Below, piece by piece: positions 16,205 to 25,300 of a stretch of DNA of 38,143 nt (positions within the stretch are counted from its first letter, which is position 1; each line of letters begins with the position of its first letter). A program made the position numbers and the translations under genes. This stretch comes from Pseudomonadota bacterium (GTDB lineage Bacteria; Desulfobacterota; Desulfobacteria; Desulfobacterales; Desulfobacteraceae): positions 1 to 38,143 of the forward strand of contig JAHJLN010000387.1 of the NCBI GenBank assembly GCA_018821715.1, written 5' to 3'. A model generated the notes under the pieces. It saw only the letters and a program-made list of their open reading frames with translations, was not told the origin of the DNA and did no database searches.

Positions 16205-16912
16205 ATGCAAAAACATAAAAGATGTTTTCTGGTTCTGATGCTGCTGTTGGTTTTCAATATTAACGCTTTTTCAACTGAAAAGAAAGAACAGCTTCTTGAA
16301 AAAGAAGATCTTGAAAAGCAGATCAGTTATGCACTTGGATATGATATTTTTGATAAGCTAAAAGAAAATATGGAACTTGATCTCACGTTTTTTATGATGG
16401 GGGCTGAGGACAGCCATGAAAACCAGCCAAAGATGACAGAAGAAAAACTAAGGCAGATCCTTACGTCCTATCAGCGACTGGCACGGCAAAAACAAATAGA
16501 AAAAATTAAAGAAGAGTCCACGGCAAACAGGGCCAAAGGTGTCAAGTTTTTAGAAGAGAATAAGCAAGCCCAAGGTGTTGTAACCTTACCGTCCGGGCTT
16601 CAATATAAGGTCCTTGAACAAGGTGACGGTCCATTGCCAAAGGATACAGATACGGTAGAGTGCCATTATAAAGGCAGTCTTATTGACGGAACCATCTTTG
16701 ATTCCTCCTACCAAAGGGGTAAGCCTGCAACCTTTCAGGTCAGCGGTGTAATTCAAGGCTGGATTGAGGCCCTTCAGATGATGAAGGTCGGCTCGAAGTG
16801 GATGTTGTATATCCCACCGGATTTGGCATATGGAGACAGGGGGGCCGGACCTGTTATCAAACCGGGATCAACCCTTGTTTTTGAAGTTCAAGTATTGGGC
16901 ATTGTGGAGTAA
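16205..16912 (+). CDS. Exported FKBP-type peptidyl-prolyl isomerase
   Basis: 235 aa: a signal peptide (about 1-22, basic start then [15 protein letters not shown]), an N-terminal helical dimerisation domain as in FkpA/Mip (about 30-120), and a C-terminal FKBP domain (about 125-235). The FKBP domain has [40 protein letters not shown] and [13 protein letters not shown]. It catalyses cis-trans proline isomerisation and chaperones proteins in the periplasm. The ribosome site is AGGAG. The iron-sulfur flavoprotein gene follows after 6 nt. Confidence 0.93.
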   Translation: MQKHKRCFLVLMLLLVFNINAFSTEKKEQLLEKEDLEKQISYALGYDIFDKLKENMELDLTFFMMGAEDSHENQPKMTEEKLRQILTSYQRLARQKQIEKIKEESTANRAKGVKFLEENKQAQGVVTLPSGLQYKVLEQGDGPLPKDTDTVECHYKGSLIDGTIFDSSYQRGKPATFQVSGVIQGWIEALQMMKVGSKWMLYIPPDLAYGDRGAGPVIKPGSTLVFEVQVLGIVE

Positions 16913-16918
16913 TTTATC

Positions 16919-17482
16919 ATGCGGGTCCTCGGAATAAACGGCAGTCCGCGTCATAAGGGCAATTCTCACTTTCTTACGTCCTTATTCATGGAAGAGATGA
17001 AAGCCAAAGGATATGACACAAAGGTGCTGGACGCTGTCAAACTCAAAATCAATCCCTGCATCGGCTGCGGCAATTGCGAAACAAAAGGGGTGTGTATTTT
17101 TAAGGATGATTTCACCCAGGTTTTTTTGCCGGCAATCATAGAGGCGGATATTGTTGTGATCAGTTCTCCCATCTACTTTTATGCCTTTCCGGCAGCCCTA
17201 AAGGCTTTGATTGATCGGATACAGGTATTGTGGTCCCGGAAATACAGGCTGAAGATGGATGAATTTAAGGATCGCAACCGAAAAGGCGTGCTTCTGGCAG
17301 TCGGGGCCACCCGGGGGAAAGATCTGTTTGACGGATTAAAACTGACGGCCAAGTATTTTTTTGATGCAGCAGATATTCACTATGAAACAGAACTCTGCTA
17401 CAGGGGAATTGATGAAAAGGGTGAGATGGAAAAGCATCCCACTGTCCATGAAGATATTAAACTTCTGGCGGACAGGTTTTAA
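16919..17482 (+). CDS. Iron-sulfur flavoprotein / NAD(P)H-dependent FMN oxidoreductase
   Basis: A 187-aa flavodoxin-like protein. The FMN phosphate loop is GINGSPRHKGNS (5-16). A compact cluster motif Cys47-X2-Cys50-X2-Cys53-X5-Cys59 matches the 4Fe-4S motif of archaeal and anaerobe iron-sulfur flavoproteins (Isf). SSPIYFYAFPAALKALIDR is the second flavin-contacting segment. The probable role is electron transfer or oxygen/peroxide detoxification in an anaerobe. It follows the FKBP gene by 6 nt (GGAG ribosome site) and its stop overlaps the end of the convergent enolase-superfamily gene by 4 nt. Confidence 0.9.
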   Translation: MRVLGINGSPRHKGNSHFLTSLFMEEMKAKGYDTKVLDAVKLKINPCIGCGNCETKGVCIFKDDFTQVFLPAIIEADIVVISSPIYFYAFPAALKALIDRIQVLWSRKYRLKMDEFKDRNRKGVLLAVGATRGKDLFDGLKLTAKYFFDAADIHYETELCYRGIDEKGEMEKHPTVHEDIKLLADRF

Positions 17483-18738
17483 TCTTTTTTTTGTGCATCC
17501 ACTCCATATTTTTTCTTGTTGGAATTCAGCCTTAACGCTGTTAGCAATCCCTTATCTTTAATGGTGTGAAAGACAAGAGAGCGCTTATTCATGCTGAAGA
17601 ATTTTTTACCATACCTGGCAAGTTTGTCAGGGTCAATCTCAAACCCAAGCCCGGGTGCATAGGTCGGGTGAAGAATGCCTTTCTCGTGCAGAAAGGGTTT
17701 TTTTAAGATTCCGTCCCGTTTTTCTATGGTCCAGGAAGGCGGATTGATGGGATATTCCAAAGGCTTGGTGCCATTGAACCCGCTGGCTAAGAGAACCTGG
17801 AGATTCACGGCGAATCCGATCCCGTTTGTCCAGGTGTGGGGTGTGAACAAAAGGCCATGAGTTCTGCAATGGTCTGCCACTTCCAGTGCATGCTGAATCC
17901 CGCCGGTCATGATGGCATCCGGCTGGAAAATATCATAACACTTTTTTTCAATCATCATTTTAAGTTCACTCTTCCCATTGGTGTGGATTTCGCCACCGGT
18001 AACGGGGATTTTACTATAGCGTGTCAACGCAGTGAGATTATCATAATCATCCATGGGAAGCGGTTCTTCAAGCCAGGCAATCTTCATCTCAGCACAGGCA
18101 TCGGCAAAATATTTGGCCCGTTCAAGATCCCATAGCGGGGCATCATTGATGATGGTCACCCGCCATCCCTGGTTGGCATCAACGCCAATGGACATTTTAT
18201 CTCCCACAGCATCCACAACTGCCTTGACATGGCGGATGTCTTTTTGAACATCAAATTCATGCACCCTGATTTTGATGGTTTTAAAGCCTTCCTCATATCT
18301 TTTTTTGGCCTCAAAAATACGGGAGGCCTCATCTTTAATTTCACCTGTGGAAGCGTAAAGTTCGACAGGCTCCCGTCGGGCACCAAAAAGTTCATAAACC
18401 GGTTTGTTTGCTAGTTTTCCTTTGATATCCCAGAAGGCCGGTTCAATCCAGTTTGCCCGGATACCCAGGTAGCTGATTTCTCTGAGCCGTTGAAGCATTA
18501 AATCAATGTCTGTGGCATCATGACCCAGAAGATAGGGGGCAATCAAATGTCCCAGTCCTAATCGTTCCGTAGCAATGGCAGGACCTGCGGAAAATCCTTC
18601 AACCCCATCCTCGGTAATGATTCTGATAAGATCAAATCGGTTGTCGCAAGCCGGGTAACCAGGAATCCAGCTTGGATAAAAGGGTTTATCCAAGGGAATC
18701 CTGACGTGATACAATTCAATACAGGATATCTGGTTCAC
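17479..18738 (-). CDS. Enolase-superfamily protein (mandelate racemase/muconate lactonizing type)
   Basis: A 419-aa member with an N-terminal capping domain and C-terminal barrel. Visible catalytic elements are a KxR pair in TIKIRV (Lys with Arg instead of the KxK base pair), metal ligands Asp187 (DANQGW), Glu in WLEEPL and Glu in TGGEIH, and a C-terminal His in FTPHTWTNG. These suggest a sugar-acid dehydratase or racemase, but the substrate cannot be named. The start is GTG behind GGAG. It is 40 nt downstream of the PEP carboxykinase gene, probably the same operon, and shares 4 nt with the convergent flavoprotein gene. Confidence 0.87.
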   Translation of the reverse strand: MNQISCIELYHVRIPLDKPFYPSWIPGYPACDNRFDLIRIITEDGVEGFSAGPAIATERLGLGHLIAPYLLGHDATDIDLMLQRLREISYLGIRANWIEPAFWDIKGKLANKPVYELFGARREPVELYASTGEIKDEASRIFEAKKRYEEGFKTIKIRVHEFDVQKDIRHVKAVVDAVGDKMSIGVDANQGWRVTIINDAPLWDLERAKYFADACAEMKIAWLEEPLPMDDYDNLTALTRYSKIPVTGGEIHTNGKSELKMMIEKKCYDIFQPDAIMTGGIQHALEVADHCRTHGLLFTPHTWTNGIGFAVNLQVLLASGFNGTKPLEYPINPPSWTIEKRDGILKKPFLHEKGILHPTYAPGLGFEIDPDKLARYGKKFFSMNKRSLVFHTIKDKGLLTALRLNSNKKKYGVDAQKKD

Positions 18739-18778
18739 AACGTCTCCAAGCCTTGGTTGTTAAGAAAAGTTATCCTTA

Positions 18779-20737
18779 TTATTCGATAAATATGTCCGGC
18801 GATAGAATGCTGCCATGGATACTCTTTAATTCCAAAAGCGCCTTTTTCTGTTCAGCCAGGATATCAAACAGCGGCTGGGGGATTCCGTCTTCTTTGGCAT
18901 AGGCTTCCTGCTGAAGTTCAATTCGTTTGATAATATTATCCAGATATAGAGAAAATTGTTTTGTATACAGGTCTTTTGAATAGTCCTTGTTGATGATCTG
19001 TTTAAACAATGACTTTAAATCATCATATTTAGGAAGGTTTCCAATAGGGGTTGAGATAAATTCAATTTCTTTATGGGCGTATCGTTCCAGCCATGAAAGC
19101 CAAACCTTTACATCTTTTTTTTCGCCCAAAAGCTTAGGGGAGTCTCCACCCCTTGCCTTGTCTGTTAAAAAGTAATTCAGGCCGGCCATTACCGGTTTAT
19201 AATCTGCTTTTATTTTGTTGCTCCCAAAGAATTTGAATTGTGCATCCATATAATCCCCCAGAGCACCCGGAATGAAGGGTGCATTTGCCCATGGTGCTCT
19301 TTTAATGCCGGTTGCACCGACTTCGGTTGCGGTTGCTGCCGAAACAATACAGGCTCCGATGACAACGCCTGCCTGGGGATTTTTTGCCACCCAGACCGGC
19401 GGCATGGTGTCGGCATCACGGCCGCTGTAGGTAAAGACCCTTGTCAGGGCACCTTTGGGGTTTTCCGCTTCCGGAGAGTAGGTGCTAAGGGAATTTGAAC
19501 TTAAGGTGCAGCGGGAATTGGGATGGGATAAAGGGACAGGTTTTCCGTTCCCATCTATTTTTCCTTCATACCATTCTCCCTGGAAATTGAAGCCTTTGTC
19601 CGGATGGGGTTCATTGTTTCCCACCCAGTGGGGGATCTTGGTTTCATCTATCAGGACATTGGACCAGATTACTTCCTGGCCGGGCTGTCTTAAAACCTTC
19701 ATCAAAAGCGGATCACCCTCAAGGTTGACATCTTCAACAATGCCGAAAATACCGCATTCAGGGTTAATGGATCTGATACTGCCGTCATCTGCAATCCACA
19801 TCTGGGCCAGATCATCGCCGATAAATACATTGCCTGCCATGGCCGTAGTGGTTTTTCCGCACCCGCTGGGGGCAGCGCCGGCAAACCAGGTAACCCGGTT
19901 ATTGGGACCATGGATTCCAGTGATAAACATATGTTCGGACAATTCATTTCCTAAATTTTCATACACCGCTTTATCCACGGCAAACCGATGATTTCCTTTT
20001 TTAAGCAACAGGGTATTGCCGGCATAGGTGCATTTCCAGCTATAGGTTGTTTTAAACTTGCGGTCCATGAAAACCCTTGCATCAACAAGGTCCTCTGCTC
20101 GGTTCAGGCCTTCGCTGTGGACATTGGTAAAAAAATGACCAAGGGATTTCACTTCCTTGTCAAAAGCAGGAAAGGCATTTCGATATAAAAGTTCAGCACT
20201 GTGGGACACATAGGCAGAGCTTGTGATTTCAAGGGCTGGATTTGACACCGGGGATCCGACAGGACCCCTCATATAAAATCCAATGATCATGGTCATATCT
20301 TTCATGATATCTGCCATATTGGACCTGACTTGTTCAAGAGCTGTCAATCTGTCCATTCTGTTGGCAAGGGAACTGATATGATCTTCCGGGTTTGCAATAT
20401 AATAGGTTCTGTCTACAATCCTGCCTTGTTCCTGGGCCAGGTCAAAATGAATGGTGTGGCCTTCCATGGCAAGTGTGGCTTCTTCCTTTTTTTCCAGGGC
20501 CAGGTTTTTTATGAACATCTTATCTTCCAAAGATCCTGTATTCACGAAAACAGTCCGAGGATTGCAAAGAACAATTGAATTGGCGATTCTCTTTAAAACT
20601 TCAGGATGTTTGATCGTTAGAATCCGTTTTAACTGTTCCTCGTCCATGTATTGTTTGAATATGGCCTTGGCACTTTCTTTAGAAGTAACTTTCCCAAGTT
20701 CATTGATAATATCTATATCAGTATTTGTATTCAGCAT
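18779..20737 (-). CDS. pckG: Phosphoenolpyruvate carboxykinase, GTP-type, divergent
   Basis: About 652 aa, somewhat longer than typical GTP-dependent enzymes (590-625). It interconverts oxaloacetate and PEP with a purine nucleotide. The P-loop APSGCGKTTT (Cys293, Lys295) retains the active-site cysteine of the GTP class but differs from the usual FPSACGKTNLAM. Other family landmarks are GPVGSPVSNPALEITSSAYV, FIGDDLAQMWIADDG, YSGRDADTMPPVW and TPIGNLPKYDDL. Starts at GTG 20755 and ATG 20749, 20746 or 20737 are all possible; GTGGAG best suits the internal ATGs, so the exact start is unsure. Nucleotide specificity is inferred only from family. A perfect FNR-like box lies upstream. Confidence 0.88.
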   Translation of the reverse strand: MLNTNTDIDIINELGKVTSKESAKAIFKQYMDEEQLKRILTIKHPEVLKRIANSIVLCNPRTVFVNTGSLEDKMFIKNLALEKKEEATLAMEGHTIHFDLAQEQGRIVDRTYYIANPEDHISSLANRMDRLTALEQVRSNMADIMKDMTMIIGFYMRGPVGSPVSNPALEITSSAYVSHSAELLYRNAFPAFDKEVKSLGHFFTNVHSEGLNRAEDLVDARVFMDRKFKTTYSWKCTYAGNTLLLKKGNHRFAVDKAVYENLGNELSEHMFITGIHGPNNRVTWFAGAAPSGCGKTTTAMAGNVFIGDDLAQMWIADDGSIRSINPECGIFGIVEDVNLEGDPLLMKVLRQPGQEVIWSNVLIDETKIPHWVGNNEPHPDKGFNFQGEWYEGKIDGNGKPVPLSHPNSRCTLSSNSLSTYSPEAENPKGALTRVFTYSGRDADTMPPVWVAKNPQAGVVIGACIVSAATATEVGATGIKRAPWANAPFIPGALGDYMDAQFKFFGSNKIKADYKPVMAGLNYFLTDKARGGDSPKLLGEKKDVKVWLSWLERYAHKEIEFISTPIGNLPKYDDLKSLFKQIINKDYSKDLYTKQFSLYLDNIIKRIELQQEAYAKEDGIPQPLFDILAEQKKALLELKSIHGSILSPDIFIE

Positions 20738-20796
20738 TTTAATCATCATCTCCACTAAAATATTGTAATAAGCGTTTTTTCCCTTCTAACATTTAA

Positions 20797-20810
20797 TTGA
20801 TAAAAATCAA
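20797..20810. promoter_or_regulatory. Perfect FNR-type palindrome
   Basis: TTGAT-AAAA-ATCAA is an exact match to the FNR half-site arrangement (TTGAT, 4 nt, ATCAA) in the divergent region between the PEP carboxykinase gene (about 42-60 nt away) and the PHP gene (110 nt away). A CRP/FNR-family regulator probably acts here. The DNA is AT-rich, so chance remains possible. Confidence 0.55.
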
Positions 20811-20842
20811 ATATTATCTTATTTTTTTTAAAAAAAGTTAAA

Positions 20843-20869
20843 TTGTATTTTTTTGATAACCAGTATAAA
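20843..20869 (+). promoter_or_regulatory. Candidate promoter of PHP-domain gene
   Basis: TTGTAT (20843-20848), a 15-nt spacer, then TATAAA (20864-20869). Transcription would begin near 20876, at or after the first in-frame ATG (20875), which supports the downstream start at 20920. Confidence 0.35.
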
Positions 20870-20919
20870 AACAGATGGATGAGAAAAGGATGATACACAG
20901 GTTGAAAAAAAGGAATTCT

Positions 20920-21828
20920 ATGAATCAAAAAATATTTGCGGATTTACACAATCACACTACAGCATCTGACGGCGATTTCACACCCGAAGAAATGGTTAAA
21001 CAGGCAAGATCCTTTGGAATAAAGGCAATTGGCATTACTGACCATGACACGTTGGCTGCATTGAAAACCGCAATCACCGCAGGGGAAAAATACGATATCC
21101 AGGTGATTCCGGGTGTGGAGGTTTCTATCCGGTTTAAACGGTCTTATTTTACAGGGACATTACATCTGTTGTGCTATTTTTCTGCACAAAGGCTTTGTGA
21201 GGATGAATTTGTCAAAGGATTTAACCAGGTCCTGGCCCAGGGAAGAGGAGAAAAACTGGTAAGAGCAAGGGTTGAGGAAATCAATAAATTTTTTGGGCCT
21301 GGGCAAAAGACCGAGTTATTGAAAAAAAATTTGAAAGTTGAAGAGATCACCGCATTAAGTGATACTGCCACAAGACGTCATTTTGCTATTGCATTAGAGC
21401 AATGCCATGGCATAGCCAACAGGGACACCATTAATTCAATGATAGGAAATGACAGCCCTGCCTACCTTGCTTCAGGAATTGAGCTTAAAGAAGCCATGGC
21501 GTTTATCCGAAAAAACAAGATCGTTTCAGTTCTGGCCCATCCGGCTGCCGGATCTTTTCCGGGGAAAGGGCATTATAAGGAAGTTTTGCCGCCCCTTGAA
21601 ATTGTTGAAAAAATTTTACCCGAGTTTATTGAGGCAGGTATTAACGGATTGGAGGTCTATTATCCCGGTCACATTATAGAACACCAGGAGCTGATGAAAT
21701 CCTGGGCAAAAAAAAATCACCTGCTCGTGACCGGCGGGTCGGATTGTCATGATGGACAAGAACGGCCTTTTGGTGTGAAAGGGATATCAGAATCAGACTA
21801 TAATTTATTTAAGGCAGCCATAGCATGA
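20920..21828 (+). CDS. PHP-domain phosphoesterase (TrpH/YciV-like)
   Basis: About 302 aa. Polymerase-and-histidinol-phosphatase metal motifs are DLHNHTTASDG (His10, His12), GITDHDTL, PGVEVS, LAHPAAG and the C-terminal GSDCHDG. The family includes RNase AM (5'-3' exonuclease/3',5'-bisphosphate phosphatase); the exact substrate is uncertain. I prefer the ATG at 20920 because AAGGA lies at the right distance; ATGs at 20875 and 20890 have none. The stop overlaps the next gene by 4 nt (ATGA), so the two are coupled. Confidence 0.88.
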   Translation: MNQKIFADLHNHTTASDGDFTPEEMVKQARSFGIKAIGITDHDTLAALKTAITAGEKYDIQVIPGVEVSIRFKRSYFTGTLHLLCYFSAQRLCEDEFVKGFNQVLAQGRGEKLVRARVEEINKFFGPGQKTELLKKNLKVEEITALSDTATRRHFAIALEQCHGIANRDTINSMIGNDSPAYLASGIELKEAMAFIRKNKIVSVLAHPAAGSFPGKGHYKEVLPPLEIVEKILPEFIEAGINGLEVYYPGHIIEHQELMKSWAKKNHLLVTGGSDCHDGQERPFGVKGISESDYNLFKAAIA

Positions 21829-22277
21829 GAAGAAAAGAAAAAGAAATTATAAACAGACAGGATATTGAAAAAATTTTATGGGGCGCGAGCATCTGTCGTC
21901 TGGCAATGGTGGATGGCAATACCCCTTATATGGTTCCCATGAATTTCGGGTACAAGGACGGAGTCCTTTATTTTCACAGCGCCCCGGAAGGGCGAAAGAT
22001 TGATTTAATTAAAATAAATCCCAATGTCTGTTTTGAGGTGGATCAGCTCATCCGGTTTAAAAAGGCGAAACTGGCCTGTGACTGGGGTATTATCTATAAA
22101 AGCGTCATCGGATCAGGCAAGGCGCAACTGCTGGATACACCCCAAGAAAAGGAAGCCGCATTGGATATTATCATGTCACAGTATTCAGGCAGGAAATTTG
22201 AGTATCCGGCAAAAATGCTTGAAAAAACGATTGTGATAAAAGTAACCATTGACCGGATGACCGGAAAGCAATCCTAA
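21825..22277 (+). CDS. Pyridoxamine 5'-phosphate oxidase-like flavin protein (NimA type)
   Basis: A 150-aa split-barrel flavin-binding protein of the nitroimidazole-resistance/PPOX-like family. GASICRLAMVDGNTPYMVPMNFGY, DGVLYFHSAPEGRKIDLI and NPNVCFEVD follow the NimA pattern. Family members reduce nitroaromatics or act as general flavin reductases; the natural substrate is unknown. It is translationally coupled to the PHP gene by an ATGA overlap. Confidence 0.87.
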   Translation: MRRKEKEIINRQDIEKILWGASICRLAMVDGNTPYMVPMNFGYKDGVLYFHSAPEGRKIDLIKINPNVCFEVDQLIRFKKAKLACDWGIIYKSVIGSGKAQLLDTPQEKEAALDIIMSQYSGRKFEYPAKMLEKTIVIKVTIDRMTGKQS

Positions 22278-22385
22278 AATGACAGACTTCTGGATTGAGA
22301 ATAGTCCTTGATTTTCAAACTCAGCTTTATTACTAAAGATAAGAGTGATGATAATCAAAATCTGAAAATGGATGTGAAGCTGAGA

Positions 22386-25300
22386 ATGAAACAAGTGTTT
22401 TTAAAGTTTCATGTTGTTTTGATCTGCCTTATCTGGCTTTGCCCTATTTCAAGCCCAGTATATGCCAAGGATACTAAAAGTAAGCCCCTTCATAAGGTAA
22501 CCCTTCAGCTACGGTGGTTGCATCAGTTTCAATTTGCAGGATTTTATGCAGCTATCAAAAAAAAATTTTATGAGCAGGAAGGTCTTGAGGTTGAGATCAA
22601 ACAAGGCGGCTTTAACCTTAAGACCGTGGATGAGGTGGTCACCGGCCGGGCTCAGTTTGGTGTGACAAATTCTGAAATACTGCTGTCACGGCTGAAAGAT
22701 AAAAAGCCCGTGGTTGTTCTGGCAGCCATATTCCAGCACTCCCCTCTAGTTTTTATCGCCAGAAAAGAGACACATATTACCAATCCGCAGGAGTTTATTG
22801 GAAAACGGGTAAAGATTACCAAACAGATCCGGGATCTGGAGCTTCATGCCACCTTGTTCAATGAAGGCCTGAATTTTGATCAGTTCGAACTGATTGACGG
22901 ACCCTGGAAAAAAGAACATATGTTTGATAAAACCATTGATGTTTTTTCTGCTTATATTACCAATGAGCCCTATTATTACACAGAAAAGAATATTGAATTT
23001 AATATCGTCCGGCCGTCTGCCTATGGTGTGGATTTCTATGGCGATTGCATCTTTACGGCCCAAGACCTTATAGCAAAACAGCCTTCCATGGTTGCTGCAT
23101 TTAAAAGAGCAAGCCTTAAAGGATGGGAATATGCCATGTCCCATAAGGATGAAATTATTAACCTCATCCTTAAAGAGTACGTGCCTGACAAAACAAGATC
23201 CCATCTTGAGTATGAAGCAGACACAATGGATAAACTGATCCTGCCTGGCTTGATTGATATGGGTCACATCAACCCCGGTCGATGGAAGTCTATTGCAGAT
23301 GTTTTTGTTCAACACGGCGTTATTCCACAGGGGTATTCCCTGGAAGGTTTTATTTTCAATCCTGATCCTGAAAAAGATTATTTCTGGGTGTGGGTGACCC
23401 TATCATCTCTTGTCGGGATCACGATTCTTTTTTCAATGATTTCCATTACATTGTATGTTTTTAATCATCGGCTGAACCAGGAGGTGAAGCAAAAAGAAAA
23501 ATCCCAAAAAGCCCTGTCCCAGAGCGAGGCAAGGCTTAAAGCCATGTTTGAGAATATCCACAGCGGTGTTGTCATTTTAAGCCCTGTGGACAAGGGAAAC
23601 GATTTTATTGTTAAAGGAGTTAACAAGGCGGCCCAGAAGATTGACACTGTTACCCTGGAAGAGGTAATGGGCAAACCGGTTTCCAAGGTTTTCCCTGATG
23701 TCTCAAAGTTTGAATTGTTTAAAGTATTCCAGCGGGTGTACGCCACCGGCAATCCGGAACATATGCCGACCAGCCGGTATAAGGATGGACAGATCATGGG
23801 CTGGCGGGAAAATTTTGTTTACAAACTGCCTTCAGGCGAAATTGCAGTAGTTTATAATGATGAAACCATCCGGAAAAAAGCAGAGATGCACAGAAAACAC
23901 CTGGATACCATTAATCAGATTATTATTAATTCCAGGCATACAAAAAAGATGCTGAAAAATATTCTGGATGCCATGCTAGATATTTTTGAATCTGACAGAG
24001 CCTGGCTGGTATACCCGTGTGACCCTGAGGCTGAGTATTATACCGTCAGCGTGGAAAGTACAAGACCCCAGTGGCCGGGATTGGGGGTATCAGGTGAAAA
24101 GACTGTGGTGGACACTGAGATTAAAGAATCCATGAAAAGTGTTCTGGATGCCAATGGGCCGGTTGTGGATGACGTGACAACCGGGGTTGGCGTTTCTGAA
24201 CAAATGGCCAGAAAATTCCATATCAAGTCAGCCATTCGAATGGCGGCTTACCCTAAAATTGACAAACCGTGGATGCTTGGCATGCACAGATGCGAGAAGT
24301 CTCATCCCTGGACAAGTGAAGAAAAACTGTTGTTCAACTCAATCGGCCGAAGGATATCGGACGGATTAAATGCCATCCTTTTGATCCAGGAGTTGAAAAG
24401 AACCAATAAAATTCTCATGGAAAGTGAGGACAGGTTTGCAAAAATTTTTAATTCAAGCCCTGTGGGAATAGTTATTGCCACACTTGACGAACTGAAAATA
24501 ATAAACATCAATCAAAGTTTTTTAAGGATAGCAGGATGTGATGAACAACAGGCGATAGGGAAAAGCATATTGTCAGACGATTTTTTCGTTGTGCCTGAAA
24601 GCAGAAGTATTTTTGAAGATTTAAAACATAACGATTCAGTCGGTCCGGCAGATATTAAATTTTATCAGTTCAAAAAGGAGGTCAGGGATGGACGGCTGTC
24701 GTCGCAAAAAGTCATGATCAGCCAAAAACACTGCATCATTCTTACGATTGAAGATATTACCGCGTATAAAAAAGCGGAAAATGAGAAAATGACTGCCCAG
24801 AAACATGCGGCCCAACAAGAGAAATATGCTCTGATCGGACAGATCGCAGGAAAGATGGCCCATGATTTTAACAATATTTTAGGCAGCATCATGGGAAATA
24901 CTGAACTCAGTCTTCTGGATTGTGAAGATGTTGCGACTATAAAAACACTTGAACTTATTCTTGAACAGACCAAAAGAGGCAGGAGTCTCACCAAAGATCT
25001 TGTTGCCTTTGCAAAGGATCAGGAACCCCGGCAGGATTTTTTTAATATTAATGAGAAAATTTTTCTTGTGCTCAACCTTTTGAAAAAAGATCTTGAGGGG
25101 ATTGCCATAACAACCTCATTTGCCGAGCCCATACCCGAACTTCTGGCAGATCCTGGAATGATCGAAAATGCTCTGGTCAATATTATCCATAATGCCATCC
25201 ATGCCATGAGCAAAAAAGAAATGCCTTTGTTAAATCTTCGGACCTATAGCAAGGATGAAAACATTTTGATTGAAATTGAGGATAATGGCTGCGGTATCCC

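Noticed and set aside
17479..17482. Frameshift or fusion between the flavoprotein and enolase-superfamily genes
   Set aside because: They are convergent on opposite strands and merely share 4 nt at their stops; both are full length.
19482..19991. 169-codon open frame on the plus strand
   Set aside because: Antisense shadow of the PEP carboxykinase gene through its P-loop region.
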